Assembly (NCBI GenBank): GCA_018830485.1
Contig: JAHJRQ010000012.1
Location: forward strand, 267,834-331,833
Reading direction: 5' to 3'
Length of the DNA: 64,000 nt
Origin: Pseudomonadota bacterium
Lineage (GTDB): Bacteria > Desulfobacterota > Desulfobulbia > Desulfobulbales > Desulfurivibrionaceae
The position numbers and the translations under genes were made by a program. The notes beneath the pieces are model-generated. The model ran no database searches. It was not told the origin of the DNA and worked only from the letters and a program-made list of their open reading frames with translations. Within the stretch, counting starts at the first letter, position 1; every line of letters starts with the position of its first letter. Shown here one piece after another: positions 24,796 through 32,747 of the stretch.

Positions 24796-25860
24796 ATGCT
24801 CATCCTCGGCATTGAAAGCTCCTGCGATGAAACCGCAGCGGCGGTTCTGCGCGACGGCCGCATCCTGCTGAGCAATGTCGTCAACTCCCAGGTGGCCGTG
24901 CATAGCCCCTACGGCGGGGTGGTTCCCGAGCTTGCCTCCCGCAAGCATCTGGAAAACATCTATCCGGTGGTGGAGGCGGCCCTCGCCCAGGCAGGCGTAG
25001 GCCTGGACGATCTTGACGGAGTAGCCGTCACCCAGGGTCCGGGCCTGGTCGGCGCGCTGCTCATCGGCCTTTCCTTTGCCAAGGCTGTTTCCGCTGTAAA
25101 GGGTATCCCCCATGTGGGGGTAGACCATATTGTCGGCCATCTCCTCTCCCCTTTCCTGGAGCAGGACCAGCCGGAATTCCCCTATATCGCCCTGGTTGCC
25201 TCGGGAGGACATTCCAGCATCTTCCTGGTACATGACCACACCACCAGCCAACCCCTGGGCAGAACCCGTGATGATGCGGCAGGCGAGGCCTTTGACAAGG
25301 TGGGCAAGATTCTTGGCCTCGAATACCCCGGCGGGCCGGTGATCAGCCGTTTGGCCGAGCAAGGAAACCCCGCGGCAATCCCCTTTCCCCGGGCCTGGCT
25401 TGGGCATGACAGCCTCGATTTCAGCTTCAGCGGCCTAAAAACCTCGGTGGCCAACTATGTCCACCAACACCGGCAGAAAAACGAACCGTTCCATATCCCC
25501 GATGTTTGCGCCTCTTTCCAGGAAGCCGTGGTGGAGGTCCTCTGCGAAAAGGCGCTCACGGCGGCGAGGATGCACGGGATCTCCACCGTTGCCCTGGCCG
25601 GTGGCGTGGCGGCCAATGCCCGCTTGCGCGCCGTTCTCCAGGATCTCGGCGCCCAACGGGGCATAAAAATCTTCATGCCCTCCCTGGCGCTGTGCACGGA
25701 CAATGCCGCAATGATCGCCCTGGCAGGATTTTATCATTTTGCCGAAAAGGCCACGACCTCGTTTGAAACCGATGCCTATTCCCGCTCGCCGATCCTCCAT
25801 CCCGGCCCGCTTTCCGGCGGAGATTCGCCGGCTCCGCCAACGGTCCGCGCCGCACCATGA
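24796..25860 (+). CDS. tsaD: tRNA N6-adenosine threonylcarbamoyltransferase
   Basis: A 354-residue ASKHA-fold enzyme that transfers the threonylcarbamoyl group to A37 of ANN-reading tRNAs. It starts LILGIESSCDETAAAVL, has metal-binding HVGVDHIVGHL, the phosphate-binding SGGHSSIFL and DDAAGEAFDKVGK motifs, and ALAGGVAANARLR near the C-terminus. A GGGAA ribosome site precedes the ATG. The stop overlaps the next gene's start by four bases (ATGA), so the two are translationally coupled. Confidence 0.97.
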   Translation: MLILGIESSCDETAAAVLRDGRILLSNVVNSQVAVHSPYGGVVPELASRKHLENIYPVVEAALAQAGVGLDDLDGVAVTQGPGLVGALLIGLSFAKAVSAVKGIPHVGVDHIVGHLLSPFLEQDQPEFPYIALVASGGHSSIFLVHDHTTSQPLGRTRDDAAGEAFDKVGKILGLEYPGGPVISRLAEQGNPAAIPFPRAWLGHDSLDFSFSGLKTSVANYVHQHRQKNEPFHIPDVCASFQEAVVEVLCEKALTAARMHGISTVALAGGVAANARLRAVLQDLGAQRGIKIFMPSLALCTDNAAMIALAGFYHFAEKATTSFETDAYSRSPILHPGPLSGGDSPAPPTVRAAP

Positions 25861-26357
25861 ACCCCAACCGCGCCGCAAAATACTATTACCTGAAATTTCT
25901 CCGCCTGCAGGGAGACCCGCATTCCCTGGCCCTGGGTGTGGCTATAGGGCTCTTTGTCGGCATAACCCCGACCATCCCCCTGCACACCGCGCTCATCGTC
26001 ACCCTTGCCTGGCCCCTGCGCGGAAACATCCTTGCCGCCCTGATCGCGTCCATGGCGGTCAGCAATCCCCTTACCTGGCTGCCGCAATATTACTTTTCCT
26101 GGCTACTGGGAAACTGGCTGCTTCCCGGGCGTCTTTCCTGGGACCGCATCCAGGAGCTGCTGGGGATGTTCTCCTCGGACGCGAGCTTCCGGGAAAACCT
26201 TGCCCGCCTCGGGCAGATGGGCCTTGAAGCGGTTGCGGTCATGCTGGCCGGCGGAGTTCTGCTGGCGATCCCCTTTACCTGTGCCGGATATATTCTCGCC
26301 TTTAAATTTTTCCGCGCCCTCCGCAAAAAGAGGCAAGAAAAACACATCCTTACATGA
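25857..26357 (+). CDS. DUF2062 membrane protein
   Basis: A 166-residue membrane protein of the DUF2062 family, recognised by the N-terminal HSLALGVAIGLFVGITPTIPLHT signature and by the later NPLTWLPQYYFSWLLG. Three to four hydrophobic helices are predicted by eye. Family function is not established; members often lie beside envelope or tRNA-modification genes. Translationally coupled to tsaD upstream and six bases before rsmA. Confidence 0.88.
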   Translation: MNPNRAAKYYYLKFLRLQGDPHSLALGVAIGLFVGITPTIPLHTALIVTLAWPLRGNILAALIASMAVSNPLTWLPQYYFSWLLGNWLLPGRLSWDRIQELLGMFSSDASFRENLARLGQMGLEAVAVMLAGGVLLAIPFTCAGYILAFKFFRALRKKRQEKHILT

Positions 26358-26363
26358 GACCCA

Positions 26364-27233
26364 ATGAGCAACGACCTTCCCATAAAAAAAATTCTCTCCC
26401 AGCACCAACTGGCCCCCAGCAAAAAACTGGGGCAGAATTTCCTGGTTCACCGGCAGACCGCGGAACGCATTGTCGCGCTCTCGGGCGTCACCCCGGAGGA
26501 TTCTGTTCTGGAGCTTGGCGTGGGCCTGGGCTCCCTGACCCTGCCCCTGGCCGATAGGGTCAAGCAGGTCTTCGGCCTGGAGCTTGACGCCGGGATCATT
26601 GCCTACCATCAGGAGCGCCAGGATCTGCCCGCCAACGTCACCCTCATCCACCAGGATCTGCTCAAGGCCGACTTCGCCGCGCTTGCAGCCCAGACCAATG
26701 GCCCCCTGAAAATCCTGGCCAACCTACCCTACTCCATCTCCAACCTGCTTCTTTTCAAGCTCGTCGAAAACCACGAATCCCTGGACCGGGCCGTGCTCAT
26801 GCTGCAAAAAGAGGTGGGCCAGCGGATTACCGCCCGGGTGGGCTCCAAGGAATACGGGGTGCTCTCCGTCCTGCTCGCCGGCTGCGCCTCGGTGGAAACC
26901 ATCATGCAGGTGGGTCCCGGCCAGTTTCACCCGCGGCCCAAGGTGGATTCAGTGGTGGTGCGGATCACCTTCCGCCCGATCCCGTCAAGGGTGGCACAGC
27001 TCCCCCCCCATGACCGCAAACTGCTCCGACGCATCGTCAACGCCGCCTTTGGCCAACGGCGCAAAACCCTGCGCAACTCCCTAAGCGCCGGCATGATCAA
27101 CGGCTTGTCGCGGGAGCAAATGGCCGCCCTGCTCAGCCAATCGGGGATCAATCCGGAAACCCGGGCGGAACGGCTGACCCTCGAGGATTTTGTCCGCCTG
27201 ACCAATGCCGTGGCCGCCTGCCCCCCGGGCTGA
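26364..27233 (+). CDS. rsmA: 16S rRNA (adenine(1518)-N6/adenine(1519)-N6)-dimethyltransferase
   Basis: A 289-residue SAM-dependent methyltransferase (KsgA) that dimethylates A1518 and A1519 in helix 45 of 16S rRNA, a late small-subunit checkpoint. It shows KLGQNFLVHRQTAERIV, SAM motif VLELGVGLGSLTLPLA and catalytic NLPYSISN (NLPY motif). The C-terminal domain is complete. It lies within the tsaD-DUF2062-rsmA-alcohol dehydrogenase unit with very short gaps. Confidence 0.96.
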   Translation: MSNDLPIKKILSQHQLAPSKKLGQNFLVHRQTAERIVALSGVTPEDSVLELGVGLGSLTLPLADRVKQVFGLELDAGIIAYHQERQDLPANVTLIHQDLLKADFAALAAQTNGPLKILANLPYSISNLLLFKLVENHESLDRAVLMLQKEVGQRITARVGSKEYGVLSVLLAGCASVETIMQVGPGQFHPRPKVDSVVVRITFRPIPSRVAQLPPHDRKLLRRIVNAAFGQRRKTLRNSLSAGMINGLSREQMAALLSQSGINPETRAERLTLEDFVRLTNAVAACPPG

Positions 27234-27239
27234 TTTGCC

Positions 27240-28403
27240 ATGCGAGACTTTGTTTTTCACAACTCAACCACGATCATCTTCGGCCGAAACATCCTTGGAC
27301 AGGCAGGCGGAAAAACCGCCGCCCTTGGCGTCAAAGCCTTGCTGGTCTCAGGCGGAGAGAGTCTGAAAAGGCTCGGGGTGCATCGGATTGTCCGTCACTC
27401 CCTGGATCAAGCCGGGATCGAAGTTACCGAACATGCAGGCGTACAACCAAACCCAATTCTACGCCACGTCCAACAGGGCATTGCCCTTGCGCAAAAAAAC
27501 AGGATCGAGGTCGTTGTCGCCCTGGGAGGCGGCAGCGTCATTGACAGCGCCAAAGCCATTGCCGCCGGAGCCTTGGCCAGCCACGACGTCTGGGGATTTT
27601 TCAAGGGAAAGAAAAGCATCAAGAACGCCCTGCCGGTTGTCGCCGTGCCCACTGTCGCCGGCTCCGGCTCGGAAACCAACAACGGCATGGTGCTCACCAA
27701 CGGGGCAACCGGGCAGAAGATCGGCATCGGCAACCGGCATCTCTGCCCGAAAATCGCCATCCTGGACCCCACCGTCACCTTCAGCGTTCCGCCCACCACC
27801 ACCGCCTTCGGGGCAGTGGACGCCTTCAGCCATCTGCTTGAGTTCTACCTGAACCGGGAAGAGTCCTTCTCCCCCTTGCAGGACCACTACAGCGCCGGAC
27901 TCATGCAAACCCTGATGCAAGCCTGCAAAACAGCCTTGGCCAACCCCTTGGATTACCAGAGCCGGGCCGAGCTCCTCTGGGCAAGCAGTCTGGCCCTCAA
28001 CGGCATCAGCGCGGCAGGCCTGGGCCGGGTCGGCTTTCCCTTCCACCTGATCGAACACTCCCTCAGCGCCATGCACGACATCCCCCACGGCGCTGGCCTC
28101 GCGGCCATCCTGCCGGGAGCCATGGCGTATGGCGCCAGGAAAAACCCGGCCCGCCAAGCCCTTTTTGCCGTCCAGGTTTTTGGACTTGAGGCCGCGGATC
28201 AGCGCCTCCTTGCCCGGGAAGGGATCCGTCTTTTCCGGCAATGGCTGCAAACAATAGCCGTCCCCACCTCATTGGCCGACCTGGGTCTCTCGCACAAGGA
28301 TATCCCCGCCCTGGCCGAAAACACCAGGGCGCAGGCACGGCTGTGGCGGCTCAGCGAGTATCCGCCGGAGATTGTGGAGGCAATTCTGCAGGAGTGTCTT
28401 TAA
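27240..28403 (+). CDS. Iron-containing alcohol dehydrogenase (group III)
   Basis: A 387-residue NAD(P)-dependent dehydrogenase of the BdhA/YqhD type. It shows the nucleotide-binding GGGSVIDSAKAIAAGAL motif near residue 97 and the PTVAGSGSETNNG segment. Metal ligands lie in AVDAFSHLLEFYL (Asp, His) and the later HLIEHSLSAMHDIPHGAGLA (two His). The likely reaction is reduction of an aldehyde or oxidation of an alcohol; the substrate is not deducible. It starts six bases after rsmA. Its last 53 bases overlap the 3' end of the convergent DUF3108 gene. Confidence 0.92.
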   Translation: MRDFVFHNSTTIIFGRNILGQAGGKTAALGVKALLVSGGESLKRLGVHRIVRHSLDQAGIEVTEHAGVQPNPILRHVQQGIALAQKNRIEVVVALGGGSVIDSAKAIAAGALASHDVWGFFKGKKSIKNALPVVAVPTVAGSGSETNNGMVLTNGATGQKIGIGNRHLCPKIAILDPTVTFSVPPTTTAFGAVDAFSHLLEFYLNREESFSPLQDHYSAGLMQTLMQACKTALANPLDYQSRAELLWASSLALNGISAAGLGRVGFPFHLIEHSLSAMHDIPHGAGLAAILPGAMAYGARKNPARQALFAVQVFGLEAADQRLLAREGIRLFRQWLQTIAVPTSLADLGLSHKDIPALAENTRAQARLWRLSEYPPEIVEAILQECL

Positions 28404-29283
28404 CGATAAAATGTCCGGAAGGCCCTGTGTATTCGACCAGTTCCGCGGTCAAGGAGCCGATGATAATCTTCGCCTGAATTCTGGTGGGGATTCGCCAGGC
28501 ATCGTCGGTGAGCCAGACCAACGGATCCCCTATCTTTTCATACAGCCCCTTGAACTTCAGGTGCGGCTGGACCTTGAGGGTCTTTTTCTTTCCCAGCACG
28601 CTTTCCCGTTCTTCCTTTCCCTCCACCGTAACGACCACCTCATGCCGCTTTTTATCGGCAAAGGTGGGAACGATCATCGGGTAATCCCCGGCAAACGACA
28701 ACGCCCGCATGAAGAAAAACGAGGAAAACTCGTTATGCATCGGGCCATCGAGCTGGTAGACATCTGCCGGCTCGTTATTTTTACGATAGGAGACCCGAAA
28801 ATTTTCCTGATCATAGAGGGTAAGCTTGCTGTTAACCCGACGCCCCTCCTTCTGCTGCATTTCATGGCGGCGGGGCAACCGCATCCGCCCCTGCACGATG
28901 GTGCGGAACGTATCCTCCACCGGGTAGAACACCTCGAGCAGCCCCGCACTCCTTGCGGTAAGATCAAGGGAAAACGTCTCCGGCCTGTCCGCGACGGTAT
29001 TGATCCGCATAACCAGTTCCCCCGCCGTAATGCCAAGCCAACTGACCGTGTAGCGCAGTGTCTCCCCTCCGGCATAGGCGGTTTGCAGCAACGCCTCGTC
29101 TGGGGAGGTGCCGGGATATGCCCCGGTCGCACGGGGGGACGAAGCACGCACGACAAGAAAACCATCGGCATCGATTAATGCCTCGCCCCGGGCAAGGAGA
29201 GGCACAAGCAGAAAACAGAGCAGACAGACAAGGATCATGCCCCCCCGGAAATTGGAGATATTTTCCACCGTCACTCTGTGCAT
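28351..29283 (-). CDS. Secreted DUF3108 protein
   Basis: A 310-residue protein with an N-terminal signal peptide (MILVCLLCFLLVPLLARGEA). The mature domain is the DUF3108 fold, seen in GETLRYTVSWLGITAGELVMRI near residue 80 and the later EDTFRTIV and KKTLKVQPHLKFKG segments ending in a WLTDDAWRIPTRIQAKIIIGS barrel-like strand pair. Function is unknown; the family is presumed to act in the periplasm or outer envelope. The start at 29283 is uncertain: ATG 29238 would begin directly with the signal peptide. Its tail overlaps the convergent alcohol dehydrogenase by 53 bases. A promoter candidate lies upstream. Confidence 0.85.
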   Translation of the reverse strand: MHRVTVENISNFRGGMILVCLLCFLLVPLLARGEALIDADGFLVVRASSPRATGAYPGTSPDEALLQTAYAGGETLRYTVSWLGITAGELVMRINTVADRPETFSLDLTARSAGLLEVFYPVEDTFRTIVQGRMRLPRRHEMQQKEGRRVNSKLTLYDQENFRVSYRKNNEPADVYQLDGPMHNEFSSFFFMRALSFAGDYPMIVPTFADKKRHEVVVTVEGKEERESVLGKKKTLKVQPHLKFKGLYEKIGDPLVWLTDDAWRIPTRIQAKIIIGSLTAELVEYTGPSGHFIVKDTPAELPPQSPADTR

Positions 29284-29356
29284 GGAAGCCTCGCCCAAAA
29301 AAGAGTACCGCATGATTGGCATCTTCATTTTTTTGCTGTTTTCACCTAACTTTTTT

Positions 29357-29385
29357 ATGGTACATAGGTACGATACCATCGTCAA
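29357..29385 (-). promoter_or_regulatory. Candidate sigma-70 promoter for the DUF3108 gene
   Basis: On the minus strand TTGACG (29380-29385), 17-base spacer, TACCAT (29357-29362). The region also forms an inverted repeat ATGGTA-N11-TACCAT (29357-29379), which could be an operator. Confidence 0.5.
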
Positions 29386-29445
29386 CGCGGCAAACCAACA
29401 ACGCAGATGCACGCCTCATCGAAAAAAAAACAAAGAGAAGCACCC

Positions 29446-29796
29446 ATGTCCGCCACAACCATGAAACAGTATGGCCAATTTACCGCCATCATGCACAGGG
29501 AATACGAACGCGCGGTGAAAAAAATACGGGAAGAATTATCACAGGGCCGGACATATGACCATGCCTGTGACACCCTCACCGACATCAGCCCGGAGATACG
29601 GACTTTCGTCAAGGAAGATTTTCTCAAAATCATCATCGCGGAAGAACATTTCGGAGCGGGGATCGACATCTCCGACATCGCCATGTTCCTTGAGCTTCCC
29701 TACGAAAAAGTTCAATCAGCCAGGCAGTCCCTCCTCAACGACATGGCGCGGGAAACCCAATGCAGTTTGCAACTCCAGGAAAAAAAAATCAACTGA
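29446..29796 (+). CDS. Small helical protein of unknown function
   Basis: A 116-residue hydrophilic, probably all-helical protein without signal peptide or membrane segment. I do not recognise a family. The composition (KQYGQFTAIMHREYERAVKKIREELSQG, then DISPEIRTFVKEDFLKIIIAEEH) and coding-like base use make it a likely real gene. The ATG at 29446 is favoured by a GAGAAG upstream; an earlier in-frame ATG gives 13 extra Lys-rich residues. It stands alone between a divergent DUF3108 gene and a convergent zraP-like gene. A GC-rich hairpin without a T tract (29819-29844) follows its stop. Confidence 0.6.
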   Translation: MSATTMKQYGQFTAIMHREYERAVKKIREELSQGRTYDHACDTLTDISPEIRTFVKEDFLKIIIAEEHFGAGIDISDIAMFLELPYEKVQSARQSLLNDMARETQCSLQLQEKKIN

Positions 29797-29866
29797 CATC
29801 ACGCCGGGCACAACAGAACCCCCTCTCGGCCAAGCCGCAGGGGGGGTAAAACTCCGAATGGCGGAC

Positions 29867-29901
29867 AAAAAAATAGGCGGGCCTCACTCTTGAAGCCCGC
29901 C
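29867..29901 (-). terminator. Rho-independent terminator after the zraP-like gene
   Basis: A perfect 7-bp GC stem (29876-29882 with 29895-29901) is followed on the minus strand by TATTTTTTT. It lies 29 bases past the stop codon. Confidence 0.85.
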
Positions 29902-29929
29902 CGGAATCAGAAAAACCGCTCAGCGCATG

Positions 29930-30361
29930 CTACCAACGGCTGGAGCGATGACGCAGGCCGGAGCCCATCCCCACGCCAGGACCGTCACAAAAACCAGGCC
30001 CGAACCCGGCCGGGGCAATGCCTGCTTCCTGGGCCTTCTTGTGCATCAGGGTACGGAGGTCGAACAACTCCTCGGAGAGCTTGGCCGCTTTTTTCTCATC
30101 CGGCTTTTCCCCGCTCATAACCGCTCTCAACTCCGTTTTCTTGGAAACCATCTTTTTGCGCAGGTCGGTGTTCTCGTTAAAGAATTTTTCCCTGGCCTTC
30201 ATGGTCTCTTCGCTTACCTGCCCCTGGCCTTGCCCCATGCCCATCATTGCGCAGCCCTGCCCCATGCCCGGGCCGCCTCCCCAAGGTTTCGCCTCGGCCA
30301 CCTGATACCCTGCCAGGCCAATCGTAGCTATTGCGGCAACTGCGAGTACTGTCTTTTTCAT
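29930..30361 (-). CDS. ZraP/Spy-like periplasmic metal-stress protein
   Basis: A 143-residue exported protein. The signal peptide MKKTVLAVAAIATIGLAGYQVAEA is followed by a Gly/Met-rich stretch (GGGPGMGQGCAMMGMGQGQGQ), a helical hairpin of Spy/CpxP/ZraP type (about 50-115), and a Gly-rich tail with one Cys and one His. ZraP proteins are periplasmic zinc-responsive chaperones controlled by the ZraS-ZraR system. Here the divergent neighbour is a ZraS-like kinase, matching the E. coli arrangement. GGAGG precedes the ATG, and a candidate sigma-54 promoter is 70 bases upstream, as expected for zraP. Metal specificity is inference. Confidence 0.85.
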   Translation of the reverse strand: MKKTVLAVAAIATIGLAGYQVAEAKPWGGGPGMGQGCAMMGMGQGQGQVSEETMKAREKFFNENTDLRKKMVSKKTELRAVMSGEKPDEKKAAKLSEELFDLRTLMHKKAQEAGIAPAGFGPGFCDGPGVGMGSGLRHRSSRW

Positions 30362-30429
30362 CGTCTACCTCCTGAATATGTGGTTGTGAATTCAATGGGT
30401 TGCAATGGTTTCTCTCTGCTCCCTGCTAA

Positions 30430-30445
30430 TACAACAACCATGCCA
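30430..30445 (-). promoter_or_regulatory. Candidate sigma-54 promoter of the zraP-like gene
   Basis: On the minus strand TGGCATG-N4-TTGTA matches the -24/-12 consensus TGGCACG-N4-TTGCW at all but two positions. The -12 GC reads GT, which weakens it. The transcript would have a leader of about 58 bases. zraP of E. coli is known to be sigma-54 dependent. Confidence 0.5.
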
Positions 30446-30538
30446 GAGGCAAAACAATCAACGCAACATCTTGAAATTAAATATTTTTTAACAAAAAAAA
30501 TGAACGGCGCTCCCTACGGAATCACAACAAAAATATGC

Positions 30539-30592
30539 AGGCTGGATATTTTTTATCCATGCCCGGCACGACAGGCTGGCTATTTTTTACCC
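30539..30592. promoter_or_regulatory. Direct repeats, possible activator sites between zraP and zraS
   Basis: Two copies of AGGCTGG(A/C)TATTTTTTA(T/C)CC start at 30539 and 30573 (34 bases apart). A third TATTTTTTA is at 30482. They lie 50-160 bases upstream of the presumed sigma-54 start of the zraP-like gene, where enhancer sites for a ZraR-type activator would be. The rest of this 395-base gap shows no coding frame. Confidence 0.45.
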
Positions 30593-30756
30593 AACCAGGA
30601 ATCCCCCGGCAACAACAAGACGCCCGGATGCTGTCCAGGCCTCATTTTCATTACCGGAACAAACGAGGAACAACAATTGCTTGTGTCTTGAAATCGTGGT
30701 TTTATGAAAAGGGCAGACTCTCCATGCAGGAAAAGAATTCCCCAGGATAAGGCGTC

Positions 30757-32550
30757 ATGAAAAAAGAAACAAAGATCATCACCTCTCCCTTTGCCTATGC
30801 CTCTCCCTGGATTCTCGCCACGGCCATAGGCATGCTCATTGCCATTGTTTTTTTCTTTGCAGTCAACAATCTGCAACGGGAAAAACGGATCATGACCGAT
30901 AGTCTTCTCAACAAGGGGCAGGCGATCATCCGTTTTGTCGGCGCGGGGACCAGGGCCTCAATGATGATGGGCACCGCCAATAATCAGCAATTCCAGCATC
31001 TTATCGAACAGGTTGCCGGTGAATCAAGTCTTCTCTATATCGTGGTTGCCGACAACACGGGGACAATCGTGGCACACAGCACCCCTGCCCTGACGGGCGG
31101 CACGCTTGACCATCCCCTGCTTTCCGACCCGAATCTTTCCCCTTTTGGCACACACCGGATCATCAACGACCCGAAAACCAATCACAAGGTCTTTGAGGTT
31201 GTGGCGCCATTCAAACCATTCATGCGCGGGCGAGGCCATTTTTTCAGACAACGCATGCAGGCCCTGGCGCAGCCGGAAAAACAGGACAGCCCTGCCGGAG
31301 AAAATGCGCCTTGCCGCCCTTTCCCCGCCGATAATGCTTGGCAGCCGGAAAACAATCTCTTCATTATCGTCGGCCTGGACATGACGGAACAGGATGCGAT
31401 CATCCGGCAGGACCGGCGACACATGCTGTACATGTCCATCGCCATGCTGCTGGTGGCGATCGGCGGCTGGATTGCCTTGCTCACCGCGCAGAGTTATCGA
31501 TCCTCGCAAAAAACCCTTATCAATATGCGGGCCTTCACGGATCTGCTCATCTCCCGTCTGCCCGTGGGCATCATCGCAACCAATGCCGAAGGACATATCC
31601 AGACCTTCAACAGCACAGCGGCGGAGTTTACCGGAAAAACCCCGGAACAGACCATTGGCCATCTCCAGACAGCAGTCCTGCCGCAGATCCGGCAACTCAT
31701 CCCCCCGCCAGGACTGGAAGGAGAAACCATCGAACAAGAGATCTTCCTGCCGCCGGATTCGTCGCCCCCCAAGCACCTGCGCGTCAGCTCCGTGCCCATA
31801 ACCGATGAGCAAACCAACACCATCGGCAGGGTTGTGCTCATGTACGATCTTACAGAGACAAAAAAGCTCGAGGCCCAGGTCCGCCGGCACGACCGCCTTG
31901 TCGCCCTGGGCAAAATGGCCGCAGGCGTCGCCCATGAGGTACGAAACCCCCTGAGCTCCATCAAAGGGTTCGCCACCCTGCTCGGCTCTCGTTTTCCTGA
32001 AGAAAGCGAGGAGGGTGAAGCGTCCAGGCTGTTGATCAACGAGGTGGAGCGTCTCAACCGCAGCATCACCGAACTGCTCACCTATGCAAGGCCACTTCCC
32101 CTGGCCGTCGCCGAGATTGAAATCAAGCCGTTTATCGAGGCATCCCTCAAGCTCATCCAGAGTGACGCCACGGAACTGGGCGTTGCCGTGCGCCATGAGA
32201 TCTCCCTGGCGCAAAAACTGGTGCGCCTGGACAAGGACCGCTTCAATCAGGTTCTGCTGAACCTCTATCTCAACAGCTTGCAGGCCATGGAACACGGCGG
32301 GGAATTACAGGTGTCGGTGCAGGAGGGGACCCGGCCGGGCACCGTGGAAATACAGGTACGGGACACGGGCTGCGGCATCGCGGAGGATACCCTGGAACGG
32401 GTCATGGACCCGTATTTTACGACCAAACCGGAAGGCACCGGCCTGGGACTGGCCATGGTGTATAAAATCATTGACGAGCACGGGGGCGCGATCAAAATCA
32501 CAAGCAAGCAAGGGCAAGGCACCACGGTGAGCATTGTCCTGCCGGGGTAA
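30757..32550 (+). CDS. ZraS-like membrane sensor histidine kinase
   Basis: A 597-residue kinase. Transmembrane helices at about 15-37 and 225-247 enclose a periplasmic sensor domain of roughly 185 residues. A PAS domain (about 265-370), HisKA with phospho-acceptor in GVAHEVRNPLSS (near 390) and a HATPase domain (NLYLNSLQAM, DTGCGIAE, GTGLGLAMV) follow. Overall order matches ZraS/HydH. The divergent ZraP-like gene supports a metal or envelope-stress role. The expected partner, a sigma-54 activator of ZraR type, is not adjacent: downstream lies convergent murA. The kinase must use a regulator encoded elsewhere, possibly one of the NtrC-type proteins in this window. Confidence 0.9.
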   Translation: MKKETKIITSPFAYASPWILATAIGMLIAIVFFFAVNNLQREKRIMTDSLLNKGQAIIRFVGAGTRASMMMGTANNQQFQHLIEQVAGESSLLYIVVADNTGTIVAHSTPALTGGTLDHPLLSDPNLSPFGTHRIINDPKTNHKVFEVVAPFKPFMRGRGHFFRQRMQALAQPEKQDSPAGENAPCRPFPADNAWQPENNLFIIVGLDMTEQDAIIRQDRRHMLYMSIAMLLVAIGGWIALLTAQSYRSSQKTLINMRAFTDLLISRLPVGIIATNAEGHIQTFNSTAAEFTGKTPEQTIGHLQTAVLPQIRQLIPPPGLEGETIEQEIFLPPDSSPPKHLRVSSVPITDEQTNTIGRVVLMYDLTETKKLEAQVRRHDRLVALGKMAAGVAHEVRNPLSSIKGFATLLGSRFPEESEEGEASRLLINEVERLNRSITELLTYARPLPLAVAEIEIKPFIEASLKLIQSDATELGVAVRHEISLAQKLVRLDKDRFNQVLLNLYLNSLQAMEHGGELQVSVQEGTRPGTVEIQVRDTGCGIAEDTLERVMDPYFTTKPEGTGLGLAMVYKIIDEHGGAIKITSKQGQGTTVSIVLPG

Positions 32551-32591
32551 ACGGTGTTAGCAGAAAAGAAACATGGCTCGATCTCTGAAAT

Positions 32592-32747
32592 GTAAACGCG
32601 CAGCAGTGCCGCAGATGCGCGTGTCAATTGTCGGCAGCAGTGCCGACCAAGAGGCCCGCGACCTGTGCTATTGCACATGAGCTGGCCGATGACAGCTAAG
32701 CGAGCGAGCGAGACTGCGAAGCAGATGCGGTGCTGCTGCACGTTTAC
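32592..32747. repeat. Imperfect inverted-repeat element at the zraS/murA junction
   Basis: The ends (about 32592-32618 and 32721-32747) form a 27-base inverted repeat with about six mismatches, beginning GTAAACG and ending CGTTTAC. The interior contains a perfect 7-bp hairpin (GTCGGCA/TGCCGAC, 32629-32646), two copies of GCAGCAGTGCCG and a short GCGA tandem. The right end covers the murA stop codon. It may serve as a two-way terminator or be a dispersed non-coding repeat. Confidence 0.55.

Noticed and set aside
32592..32747. Whether the inverted-repeat element at the murA end is an integron attC site
   Set aside because: Its ends read GTAAACG and CGTTTAC, not RYYYAAC and GTTRRRY, and the L-box arrangement is missing.
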